Assembly: GCF_947492715.1 (NCBI RefSeq)
Contig: NZ_CANLNS010000001.1
Location: 434,001-498,000 of the forward strand
Origin: an uncultured Psychroserpens sp.
Lineage (GTDB): Bacteria; Bacteroidota; Bacteroidia; Flavobacteriales; Flavobacteriaceae
Direction of reading: 5' to 3'
Length of the DNA stretch: 64,000 bases
A model generated the notes under the pieces. The model was not told the DNA's origin. It did no database searches and saw only the letters and a list, made by a program, of their open reading frames with translations. Of the stretch, positions 43,918-51,500 are shown piece by piece (positions within the stretch are counted from its first letter, which is position 1; the number at the start of each line of letters is the position of its first letter). A program made the translations under genes and the position numbers.

Positions 43918-44313
43918 TTAAGACTCTAAGTTATGATTATTCTCAAATTGATCTCTTCTTATTTTAACCGCTTTGAAGGCGTAAATAATAAGCAAGCTGA
44001 TGGCAACAAAAACCAATACTGTACCTACATAAAGTGCTATACTCGGGACACTCAATATCGCTTCGGTTTCAAAAACAACTCCCAATATACCAGACAACAC
44101 ATAACAACCGGTTGCAAGATACAACAAGGCACTAGCTCTTGTAAGCAATCCAAGTTGTTTAATTTTTCGTTCAGAAATTTTATGTTGATATGAGGAGCAC
44201 TTATTAGACAGCAAGCTGCCAATCTCAGAACTCAAAGTCATCATTTGAGAGGTTGTAGACAAGATTAACATTCCTAATCCTGGAATAATCGTAATTGGTA
44301 AATACCAGTTCAT
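43918..44313 (-). CDS. DUF2721 family membrane protein
   Basis: A 131-residue membrane protein with helices near residues 5-27, 60-81 and 90-118. Between the first and second is a charged helical region with KCSSYQHKISERKIKQLGLLTRASALLYLATGC, the DUF2721 style of small three-TM proteins. No function is known. It sits in a line of redox genes, 92 bases upstream of the SelO gene and 21 bases after the heme-binding protein. Confidence 0.75.
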   Translation of the reverse strand: MNWYLPITIIPGLGMLILSTTSQMMTLSSEIGSLLSNKCSSYQHKISERKIKQLGLLTRASALLYLATGCYVLSGILGVVFETEAILSVPSIALYVGTVLVFVAISLLIIYAFKAVKIRRDQFENNHNLES

Positions 44314-44334
44314 AATTTAGTGCATAAAAATGTT

Positions 44335-44784
44335 CTATTCTATAGTATAAAGCCACTCTAAAATTTGTTGCTTTTCATTTTCCGACAATTTGGCATCGCT
44401 ATGGATTTTAATATAAGATGGCAATGGCATTTTATCCTCTGTTATGTTCACGGCAATTTCTGAAATAACCCCAAGTTTATCTCTGCTATCTAATGTTGCC
44501 CAAGTCGAAAAATTAAGCTGTTCTTTACCTTCTTTTATATGATTATCTACAATCCAACTTATGGGAGCAATATGATCATACCAGAAATAATTAGTAGCAT
44601 TAGAATGACAATTATAACACGAATTTTTGATGAGCTTCTTTACGTTTTCTGGTGCCTTCTCTTTAATTAAGAAATCATCCAAAGTTTCAGCTAATTGATC
44701 ATTTTTATGAGGTCTATACAATTGTATTCCAATAAAACCAAGAGCTAAAATGATTAGAATTTTCCTTTTGACTGAGACCACCAT
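44335..44784 (-). CDS. Heme-binding domain (c-type, Haem_bd) membrane-anchored protein
   Basis: A 149-residue protein with an N-terminal anchor or signal (about residues 8-22) and one c-type heme site C56YNCH60 in IKNSCYNCHSNATNYFWYD, followed by HIAPISWIVDNHIKEGKEQLNF, the signature of the Haem_bd family of single-heme proteins. It is exported and membrane-tethered. It is likely a small periplasmic electron carrier. It starts six bases after the thioredoxin reductase fusion, so it probably belongs to that operon. Confidence 0.88.
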   Translation of the reverse strand: MVVSVKRKILIILALGFIGIQLYRPHKNDQLAETLDDFLIKEKAPENVKKLIKNSCYNCHSNATNYFWYDHIAPISWIVDNHIKEGKEQLNFSTWATLDSRDKLGVISEIAVNITEDKMPLPSYIKIHSDAKLSENEKQQILEWLYTIE

Positions 44785-44790
44785 TCTTTT

Positions 44791-46197
44791 TTATTTCAAA
44801 TAGTTTCTAATACCATAACTGGCTAACACACCTTCTCCTGTTGCTGCTGCAACCTGCGCTATTGCGCCTTCTCTACAATCTCCGGCAGCAAAAATACCCT
44901 CAACAGATGTTTCAGCTAAATTTGTTGTTTTTATAAAGCCACGCTCGTCTAACTCAACGACATCTTTAAACGATTGGGTATTTGGGATTAAGCCAATAAA
45001 AATAAACGCACCATCTGCCTTGATAGTTGATATTTCATTGGTGAGATTATCCTTCACCTTTAGACCTTCAAAAAGATCATTTCCGTTTGATGTGAATTCG
45101 AGCGCTGTTTTATTCATAAAAGTTGATATATTATCCATTGATTTCAACTTTTCTATATAGGTTTCAGATGCACTAAACGCTTCCGACCTATGAATAATTT
45201 TAACGCTTTTACAAAATCCAGCCAAAAATATACCTTCTTCAAGTGCCGAATTTCCTCCTCCAATAACTATGATATCTTTATCTCGATAAAAGGCACCATC
45301 GCATGTTGCGCAAAAATGAATTCCAGATCCAATCAATTCCTCTTCATTAGGTATTTCTAACTTTCGATATGTAGATCCTGTCGACAAAACAACTGTTTTC
45401 CCTAAGTACGTTGTGCTTTTTGTTTGGACTTCAAACACATTGTCTTGTTTTTCAATGCCAATAACTTCTTCCCCTGTTTTAATAACTGCTCCGTACGTTT
45501 GGGCTTGCTCTTCCATTTTCTCCATTAATTTAGGTCCAGATATAGACTGAAAGCCAGGATAGTTTTCAATTTTTTCTGTTAAAAAAGCATTCCCTCCAAT
45601 TGTAGATTTTTCTAAAATCAACGTATCAAATCGATCTCGTTGTCCATAGATTGAAGTTGTTAGACCTGCGGCTCCACCTCCAATAATGATTGTATCAAAA
45701 ACCTTATGTTCCTTTTCCATATTTATGGAAAGTAGTTTTGTGAGCTCTGCATTATCTGGGTTTGTATAAGGTTGATTATCGATTAATATGGTTGGAATAA
45801 TACGTTTTCCATTATTAATCTCTTCAACTTTTTGAGTAGCCCAATCATGTACATCTACATCTATAAATTGAAAATTAACACCATTATCTCTTAAAAAACG
45901 TTTAGCACGTCTACAATCTGGGCACCAATCTGCTCCAAATAATTGTACATGACCTTGATCATTTAGTCCTAACACTGCTGCCAATTCTACATTTTCAGGA
46001 TTGGTATACGATTTTTCATTAATGATTAGTGTTGGAATAATGCGTTTTCCATTATTTATTGCCTCTACTTTGGCCGTCGCATCTTTATCCAAATCGACAT
46101 CTATAAAGGTGTAATCAATATTGTTTTCTTTTAAATATGATTTGGCTCGTCGACAGTCTGGACACCAATCTGCTCCATAAAGTATAATGTCATTCAT
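44791..46197 (-). CDS. Thioredoxin reductase with two N-terminal glutaredoxin domains
   Basis: A 468-residue fusion in one frame. Residues 1-76 and 82-157 are two glutaredoxin-like domains, each with WCPDC (C12/C15 and C92/C95) followed by the cis-Pro TNPxN segment; they share most residues and arose by duplication. Residues about 165-468 are a thioredoxin reductase-type flavoprotein: FAD motif IIIGGGAAGLTTS, redox pair C286ATC289 in FCATCDGAFYRDKD, NADPH motif VIGGGNSALEEG and a final GIFAAGDCREG. Electrons could pass from NADPH to FAD to CATC to the fused glutaredoxins. It precedes the heme-binding protein by six bases. Substrate unknown. Confidence 0.92.
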   Translation of the reverse strand: MNDIILYGADWCPDCRRAKSYLKENNIDYTFIDVDLDKDATAKVEAINNGKRIIPTLIINEKSYTNPENVELAAVLGLNDQGHVQLFGADWCPDCRRAKRFLRDNGVNFQFIDVDVHDWATQKVEEINNGKRIIPTILIDNQPYTNPDNAELTKLLSINMEKEHKVFDTIIIGGGAAGLTTSIYGQRDRFDTLILEKSTIGGNAFLTEKIENYPGFQSISGPKLMEKMEEQAQTYGAVIKTGEEVIGIEKQDNVFEVQTKSTTYLGKTVVLSTGSTYRKLEIPNEEELIGSGIHFCATCDGAFYRDKDIIVIGGGNSALEEGIFLAGFCKSVKIIHRSEAFSASETYIEKLKSMDNISTFMNKTALEFTSNGNDLFEGLKVKDNLTNEISTIKADGAFIFIGLIPNTQSFKDVVELDERGFIKTTNLAETSVEGIFAAGDCREGAIAQVAAATGEGVLASYGIRNYLK

Positions 46198-46238
46198 TGT
46201 GTATAAGTTTATGTAAATGTTATGGTTGTTAACTTGCC

Positions 46239-46595
46239 TTATGAATGGTAATATCTTTCTCTATATATTTTACCATCTTTCCATTCGGTAGCTACAATTT
46301 GCTCAGACACCATTGTCGTTCCATCTTTAAGTTTTAGTGTCATTATCGCGTCATAGAATGAATGATCTCCCTTTACAGCATAATTTCCAACTTCATAACC
46401 TATAAACTCTTCTAAATCATTATTAATAAAGTCATCTTCAAACTTTACACAATATGCTTTTCCAATTTTTGGCTCTCCATTTCCTTCGCGCAATTGTACG
46501 TCGTCGTGTAAATACGTTTCCATAGCTTCTATAAACTCACCTTTAGCTAATAATGAATGAATATGTTTTAGATTATTTTCAATTTGATTTTCCAT
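46239..46595 (-). CDS. SnoaL/NTF2-like fold protein
   Basis: A 118-residue protein with the cone-shaped NTF2/SnoaL pattern: a helix HIHSLLAKGEFIEAMETYLHDDVQLREG, strands KAYCVKFEDDFINNDLEEFIGYEV and SFYDAIMTLKLKDGTTMVSEQIVATEWKDGKIYRERYYH. These folds bind small hydrophobic molecules or act as small isomerases. No enzyme class can be assigned. It lies 41 bases upstream of the Grx-TrxR fusion on the same strand. A -7 box (TAAATTTG) precedes it. Confidence 0.82.
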   Translation of the reverse strand: MENQIENNLKHIHSLLAKGEFIEAMETYLHDDVQLREGNGEPKIGKAYCVKFEDDFINNDLEEFIGYEVGNYAVKGDHSFYDAIMTLKLKDGTTMVSEQIVATEWKDGKIYRERYYHS

Positions 46596-46623
46596 TTGAT
46601 TTTATTTTAAATTATTAATACTA

Positions 46624-46631
46624 CAAATTTA
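46624..46631 (-). promoter_or_regulatory. Candidate -7 element upstream of the SnoaL-like gene
   Basis: TAAATTTG on the minus strand is an exact TAnnTTTG match, 28 bases before the ATG at 46595; the -33 element is unclear. Confidence 0.4.
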
Positions 46632-46688
46632 AGGTACGACTTGGCGAATTGGCGTATCTATTTTTCCTAACAAATTGTACTTTTTTCC

Positions 46689-47156
46689 TTAAAATTCATA
46701 ACTGAAGTGCCAACCACCAAAAACCCTAAAGTCTTGCCCAACTAATACCCCAGCTGTTGGTCCTAAGTGAATTTTTCCAAGTGTAAATGCAAATTCAGAT
46801 TCTAAATAGCCCGATAATTCGGTATCTTTATGAGAGTTTGGCAATGATATACTTGGCCCAGTATTAACAGTTAAAAATGGCCACGGTTTATGACTTACCA
46901 ATGCGGCAATCTCATGACCAACTCTTTGATTATCTTCAAACACAAAAGTATATCCAACACCAAAAGCCCATTTATGGGTAGTCCAATGTGTAAGATGAAT
47001 TTCAGTTGCAAAATCACTTAAGGCCGTCTCGGTATTGTAAATAGATAATCCGGAAAGCACCAATTCTAATCCAGGCTCTTTAATATTATGATCCTGGGCT
47101 TTTGTTGAATGCCATATAAACATTATACAAACCAGGACGATTGTTTTTTTTACCAT
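46689..47156 (-). CDS. Exported small barrel-like protein of unknown function
   Basis: A 155-residue protein with a signal peptide to about HSTKAQDHN. The rest alternates strands and loops (FATEIHLTHWTTHKWAFGVGYTFVFED, FLTVNTGPSISLP, IHLGPTAGVLVGQDFRVFGG) and ends in an aromatic WHFSYEF, like short outer-membrane barrels. No family name can be given. A strong hairpin terminator separates it from the cytochrome P460 gene upstream, so it is likely transcribed separately. Confidence 0.7.
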   Translation of the reverse strand: MVKKTIVLVCIMFIWHSTKAQDHNIKEPGLELVLSGLSIYNTETALSDFATEIHLTHWTTHKWAFGVGYTFVFEDNQRVGHEIAALVSHKPWPFLTVNTGPSISLPNSHKDTELSGYLESEFAFTLGKIHLGPTAGVLVGQDFRVFGGWHFSYEF

Positions 47157-47168
47157 ATATCAACTCTT

Positions 47169-47208
47169 AAAAAAAGCCCAAAAGCATACACATTATCTGC
47201 TTTTGGGC
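47169..47208 (-). terminator. Strong Rho-independent terminator after the P460 gene pair
   Basis: On the minus strand GCCCAAAAGCA (from 47208) pairs with TGCTTTTGGGC (ending at 47176) over 11 perfect base pairs around an 11-base loop, followed by a run of seven T residues (47175-47169). It ends the transcript of the 203-residue P460 gene. It also isolates the downstream exported-protein gene. Confidence 0.88.
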
Positions 47209-47256
47209 GACACTAAAACTATTTATGAAAATAGTTCAATAAACCAATGTATGCTA

Positions 47257-47868
47257 TTAACGTTTTGCCGTGTTTTCTGGTGTAACCTCTTCGCCAACAT
47301 TTTTCGCTGCTCTTAACACTGGATAATGTTGTGTAAACACAAAATCATCTGCAGCACTCGTATTATGACACGAATTACATTGCGCTGTTTTGAAAGGTTT
47401 ACCTGTGGCTGCTAAAGTACCTTCGGTTGGGTTGGTAAAACTGAAATAAGCCCAATTCCCAGGCTCATCAGGAAAATGCTCTTTACTTTTAATAGTGGCT
47501 TCTAACCCAATAAAGTCACCCATAAAATAACCACTACCACTGGCAGCCGATTTACCACCTACACTAACCAGTTCTTTTATAAGAATCGTGCCCTCTCTCC
47601 AAACACCTGTCTTTTTATAATGTTTATAACTCATGGGATCAATGTAAACATTATGGAACTCTGGGAAGGCCGCCTTGCCATTGTTCATATCATTAGGAGT
47701 TAATGGTGTTCCTACATATATCCAAGTTCTGTAATCTACAGGGCGTACTAACTCACCATTAGAATCCATTGTGAAATATGTGGCCTTTACGTAGGCGTCA
47801 TTGTCTTTGCATGATGTTATAATTATCATAACCATCATTACTACTAGTATGTGCTTTAATTTAGTCAT
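47257..47868 (-). CDS. Cytochrome P460-family lipoprotein (short copy)
   Basis: A 203-residue exported protein with a lipoprotein signal (MIIITSCKDND, Cys 20). It carries the P460-type domain: RTWIYVGTPLTPNDMNNGKA, FPEFHNVYIDPMSY, VSVGGKSAASGSGYFMG, GNWAYFSFTNP and the c-type heme site CNSCHNTSAADDFVFTQHYP. P460 cytochromes oxidise hydroxylamine or nitric oxide, but the cross-linking Lys is not verified here, so activity is open. It is a near copy of the first ~200 residues of the upstream 370-residue protein (gap of 22 bases). A strong terminator follows. Confidence 0.85.
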   Translation of the reverse strand: MTKLKHILVVMMVMIIITSCKDNDAYVKATYFTMDSNGELVRPVDYRTWIYVGTPLTPNDMNNGKAAFPEFHNVYIDPMSYKHYKKTGVWREGTILIKELVSVGGKSAASGSGYFMGDFIGLEATIKSKEHFPDEPGNWAYFSFTNPTEGTLAATGKPFKTAQCNSCHNTSAADDFVFTQHYPVLRAAKNVGEEVTPENTAKR

Positions 47869-47890
47869 TTTTGAAATTAGTTTTTAATTA

Positions 47891-49003
47891 TTATTGTAAT
47901 GGAAATGCTGTTCTAACCATATCTTTTCCAATAGTATGACAGCTTACACAACCTTCAACACCGTTACCTATAGCGGCAATTTTATCGGCATCTGAGGAAT
48001 CAGTTACTTCATACCAAAACCATCCATTTCCATCATCAGATTTATCGTGTGTTTTAGCCATTACTGCCCAGCCAGCAGGGTTTTCATCGGCATCATACAT
48101 TTCCTTTATAACAACAGAACCCAATGGGTGTTCTTCATTTCCATTTTCTAATGATTCAGCAAGGATGTTATTTATAAACACTTTAACTGGTAATCCCAAT
48201 TTTTGATGTGGACCTAAAGATGGATGTAGTTCTTTTTCTTGGTTCGTATAGCTTTTATATTTACCCGATTTCAGATAGGCAAATAATTGTGCTTTCCCTA
48301 AAGGAATTTCTAATGTTAAGTTTTCGGGTGTTGGAGCAGATGCTTCCCATTTTCCAACTTTAGGTTTTGCCTCAGCCGACGCCATTCGAGCCGATGCATT
48401 CTCTGGAGTAATTGTTGCTCCAACGGCCTTTGCTGCCGACAAAATTGGATAGTGCTGTGTAAATACGAAATCGTCTGCAGCACTTGTATTATGGCACGAA
48501 TTACACATTTTTGTCTCAAAGGCTTTACCTGTATTGGCTAAATCTCCTCCCTCGGGATTTGTAAAACTGAAATATGCCCAATTTCCAGGTTCGTTAGGAA
48601 AATGTTTTTTGCTTTTAATAGTGGCTTCTAACCCAATGAATTCTCCCATAAAATAACCACTACCACTTGCAGCAGACTTGCCTCCAACACTTATCAGTTC
48701 TTTTACTAAAATTGTTCCTTCTCTCCATGTTCCATGTTCTTTCCAATGGTCATAGCTCATGGGATCAATATAGACATTATGAAATTCTGGAAAAGCTGCT
48801 TTCCCTCCATTCATGTCATTTGGAGTAACTGGAGTCCCAACATACACCCAAGACCTGTAATCTTGTGGTCGTTCTAGATCTCCAGCGCTATTCATAGTAA
48901 AATAGGAGATGTCTTGATATCCTTCACCTTCGTTCTTACATGACCATGTAACTACGGCTATCATGGTAATGAGCAAACATATTTTATAGGTTTTTGTAAG
49001 CAT
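47891..49003 (-). CDS. Cytochrome P460-family diheme lipoprotein (long copy)
   Basis: A 370-residue lipoprotein (VVTWSCKNEG, Cys 22). Residues 30-200 are the same P460-type domain as the short copy, with C167NSCH171. Residues 210-370 are an extra C-terminal domain that ends with a second c-type heme site C352VSCH356 in GCVSCHTIGKDMVRTAFP. The second half carries EWEMADKTHDK-like charged loops and a WFWYEVTD aromatic core; no other copy in this window has it. It likely acts in periplasmic redox chemistry. It is transcribed with the short copy. Confidence 0.85.
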   Translation of the reverse strand: MLTKTYKICLLITMIAVVTWSCKNEGEGYQDISYFTMNSAGDLERPQDYRSWVYVGTPVTPNDMNGGKAAFPEFHNVYIDPMSYDHWKEHGTWREGTILVKELISVGGKSAASGSGYFMGEFIGLEATIKSKKHFPNEPGNWAYFSFTNPEGGDLANTGKAFETKMCNSCHNTSAADDFVFTQHYPILSAAKAVGATITPENASARMASAEAKPKVGKWEASAPTPENLTLEIPLGKAQLFAYLKSGKYKSYTNQEKELHPSLGPHQKLGLPVKVFINNILAESLENGNEEHPLGSVVIKEMYDADENPAGWAVMAKTHDKSDDGNGWFWYEVTDSSDADKIAAIGNGVEGCVSCHTIGKDMVRTAFPLQ

Positions 49004-49021
49004 AATTTTATCTGTTTTTGG

Positions 49022-49408
49022 TTAGTAATTAGTAAGTTTAAAATGTAATTTATTGATGTAATTATTATTCCAGAGGTTACCAATTTGAATTTCGGTCAAA
49101 TCGAATGTTCCTTTCATTTTTTTGCAAATCATAAAAATCTTAAACATGTACATTTCATTTTTAGTTTTAGCTTTTTCAATTTTAAATTGAACAACCTCGG
49201 TGGCATTATTTAAAATGGTTTTCTTTATGTATTTAACCCAAGTTTGTTTTGGAATGAAACGTTGCTTGTTATTATAATTTACTTCTAGATAGTCATCGAT
49301 ATAGCGATTAATAGCTTCTTCTATTTTTTGATTCTTAAGAAGCATAAAGAACAAATCCTGATTGTCATTTTCATATGTTTTAATCGTATTGTCGTTTACT
49401 AAATCCAT
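49022..49408 (-). CDS. Small hypothetical protein, possibly NTF2-like
   Basis: A 128-residue, lysine- and asparagine-rich cytosolic protein. A helical N-terminus (DLFFMLLKNQKIEEAINRYID) precedes mixed strands and VVQFKIEKAKTKNEMYMFKIF, then LTEIQIGNLWNNNYINKLHF. The shape recalls the NTF2-like fold but no motif proves it. It starts the minus-strand run leading to the P460 genes (18-base gap), and could be a regulator or ligand-binding accessory. I do not recognise it. Confidence 0.6.
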   Translation of the reverse strand: MDLVNDNTIKTYENDNQDLFFMLLKNQKIEEAINRYIDDYLEVNYNNKQRFIPKQTWVKYIKKTILNNATEVVQFKIEKAKTKNEMYMFKIFMICKKMKGTFDLTEIQIGNLWNNNYINKLHFKLTNY

Positions 49409-49479
49409 AAATAAAATATGTTAAAATTAACCTATTGAAATCCTATTATGTTGCACTTTTTTCCATATTACACTATGAC

Positions 49480-50289
49480 TTAACACTTTGCATATTGTTG
49501 TCTGAATTTTTTTGCTGTAACACCTAGATGTTTTTTAAAAAACCGAGAGAAATAGGCTGGGTCATAAAACCCTACTTCAAAACAAATTTCCCTTATACTC
49601 TTATTTGTATAAACAATTAGTTTTTTACTTTCGAGTAAGAGTTTTTCCTTAATAATGTCACTTGGATTTTTGAGTTTGTTTTTTTGAAACAACCTGAGTA
49701 AGGTTTTAGGTTCAATATCCAATTGCGAAGCGTAATCTGAAACATTATGAAATATATTAAACTGCGCGCCCAATAATTCTCCAAAATAATTTATGTAATT
49801 GTCATCATCCTCGAATTTCTCGAGCAACGATGTCTTTAAAGTAGAACACATTGATGTCTTCAATTTATCTATGTCTATACAAGGGTTTGTTATTTCACGT
49901 TCTACGAGTGAAAACATAGTTTCTATTAATCTCGTTTCTCGGTTTTCTAGAAATAGAAGTGTGTGATTTCTAAAGTCCTTACGTGTTAGTTTATTAATAT
50001 AACCACAGGAAAGTAATATCGATTGTGAAAAAATATCGGTATTAAACTCTATTAACTTTAGTTTAGATATGGCATTGCTTTGACAGCTAAATGTACAGCC
50101 TTCATCTAAGAGAACAACAGTGTTAGCCGGAATAACCATATCCAGATCATTTATACAGCAACTTATACTACAGTTAATATTCCATATCAAAACTGAAGCT
50201 ACTCTAGTTTCAATAGTAAACGCTTCTGTTTTATACGCTCTTAAGCCTATATAAGGGTAATCATGTAACGATCCAATTTTTGATGGCAT
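49480..50289 (-). CDS. AraC-family transcriptional regulator (first of two)
   Basis: A 269-residue protein. The C-terminal ~100 residues hold two helix-turn-helix motifs of the AraC/XylS type: NKLKNPSDIIKEKLLLESKKL, then SIREICFEVGFYDPAYFSRFFKKHLGVTAKKFRQQY. The N-terminal ~150 residues are a cupin-like sensor region with several cysteines (ISCCINDLDM), which may sense redox state or metals; that is inference. It lies 71 bases upstream of the 128-residue gene and P460 genes and probably controls them. Confidence 0.88.
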   Translation of the reverse strand: MPSKIGSLHDYPYIGLRAYKTEAFTIETRVASVLIWNINCSISCCINDLDMVIPANTVVLLDEGCTFSCQSNAISKLKLIEFNTDIFSQSILLSCGYINKLTRKDFRNHTLLFLENRETRLIETMFSLVEREITNPCIDIDKLKTSMCSTLKTSLLEKFEDDDNYINYFGELLGAQFNIFHNVSDYASQLDIEPKTLLRLFQKNKLKNPSDIIKEKLLLESKKLIVYTNKSIREICFEVGFYDPAYFSRFFKKHLGVTAKKFRQQYAKC

Positions 50290-50292
50290 TTA

Positions 50293-50312
50293 TGTATCTC
50301 TTTTTAGATACA
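50293..50312. promoter_or_regulatory. Perfect 7-bp inverted repeat at the AraC gene start region
   Basis: TGTATCT (50293-50299) and AGATACA (50306-50312) pair perfectly around CTTTTT. It begins four bases upstream of the AraC ATG and lies directly next to the -7 element at 50313-50320, so it covers the likely transcription start. An operator for self-control is the natural reading. Confidence 0.5.
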
Positions 50313-50320
50313 CAAAACTA
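50313..50320 (-). promoter_or_regulatory. Candidate -7 element of the first AraC regulator
   Basis: TAGTTTTG on the minus strand is an exact match to TAnnTTTG, 23 bases before the ATG at 50289. No clear -33 TTTG is seen at the normal distance. Confidence 0.45.
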
Positions 50321-50391
50321 GATATGAGGACCTCCTTAAACGTTAAACATTCTACCTGAATAGATGGCGATTTTCCTCAAATAGAACATAA

Positions 50392-51237
50392 TTAGTAGAT
50401 GTTCAACGTATTTTTCTTGAAGTAGATAGGAGATGTTCCTACCTGATTTTTAAAGAATTTTGAAAAATGAGATGCTTCAGAAAAACCTAATTCGTATCCA
50501 ATCTCTTTAGATGATTTTTCAGAAAGCAATAATAATTTCTTTGCCTCAAGTATAATCCGATCATTGATGACTTGTAGAGGTGTTTTGTTATTATATTTTG
50601 TAAAAAGATTAGAGATTGTTTTAGGTGATTTATTTAGCAAATTGGCATAATCAGACACCTTATGTTTTTCTTTAAAGTTGGCTTCTACCAGTAAATTAAA
50701 TTGTCTTATTATATCAACCTTAGACTGTTCCATTGACGGATCGATAATTGTCTTCTTTAAAAGTCTTACCGATTTAATAAGTAATCTTTTAAGTAAAACT
50801 CGTAACATTTCTCCTTGAACGTGATCTTTGGTTTCAAACTCTTCTTCGAAGAACATAAAATGTAGTTCAAAACTCTTTCGTTCCTTTTCGGTTAAATCTA
50901 CAATGGCTGGAGCAGAAGATCCCAAAAACAAAAAACCGTTACAGGACACTTCATGGTCATGATCTCTAATACAATAAAATTCCCTGTCAAAAATTATTGA
51001 AATAGCCCCTTTTGAAAACGGCTCTATTTGAATCATATTAAAAGGCGTACAAAATAACACCTGATTTTTTTCAAGTGTAATTGAGTAACCATCGATACCC
51101 ATATTTATTGCTGTATCCTTTGCCCATATAATTTTATAATAATCGCCTACCCCGAGCCTCTTTTCAAAAGAAGCACAATTAAAGTCTGTTAAGACCAAGT
51201 TTCCTTGTTCGGGATGTTTAGAGTATCTAAAATTCAT
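50392..51237 (-). CDS. AraC-family transcriptional regulator (second of two)
   Basis: A 281-residue AraC-type protein. The C-terminus has two helix-turn-helix motifs, KHKVSDYANLLNKSPKTISNLF and SSKEIGYELGFSEASHFSKFFKNQVGTSPIYFKK. The N-terminus is a cupin-like effector domain (YYKIIWAKDTAINMGIDGYSI, LEKNQVLFCTPFNMIQIEPF). It differs clearly from the other AraC protein in sequence, so the two are not a recent duplication. There are 102 bases between it and the first AraC gene. Confidence 0.88.
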   Translation of the reverse strand: MNFRYSKHPEQGNLVLTDFNCASFEKRLGVGDYYKIIWAKDTAINMGIDGYSITLEKNQVLFCTPFNMIQIEPFSKGAISIIFDREFYCIRDHDHEVSCNGFLFLGSSAPAIVDLTEKERKSFELHFMFFEEEFETKDHVQGEMLRVLLKRLLIKSVRLLKKTIIDPSMEQSKVDIIRQFNLLVEANFKEKHKVSDYANLLNKSPKTISNLFTKYNNKTPLQVINDRIILEAKKLLLLSEKSSKEIGYELGFSEASHFSKFFKNQVGTSPIYFKKNTLNIY

Positions 51238-51466
51238 TGTGCACTAAATTTGGTGGAGGTTAAATTGGAAAATTAAAGAGCTAGCGTCCGTAAACTTACA
51301 TTATATTTTTTAAAAACATCTATGTGATAAAAAATTGAATACAATTGTAATATATTTTAACAACCGACGTTATTCCATGAAAAATTGCAGATATGTCTAT
51401 TTCCATTGATGAAAGTAATCCATTAATTTTCGACAAATTAGACTGCAAAACGCGCATTAATTAAAG

Positions 51467-51484
51467 TTTAGTATTTTTACTAAA
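51467..51484. promoter_or_regulatory. Perfect 7-bp inverted repeat upstream of the HD-PycTM gene
   Basis: TTTAGTA (51467-51473) and TACTAAA (51478-51484) form a perfect stem with a TTTT loop, ending 16 bases before the ATG at 51501. It is AT-rich, so chance is not excluded. It could be an operator or part of the 5' leader. Confidence 0.35.
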
Positions 51485-51500
51485 TAAACCAATACTCTTT

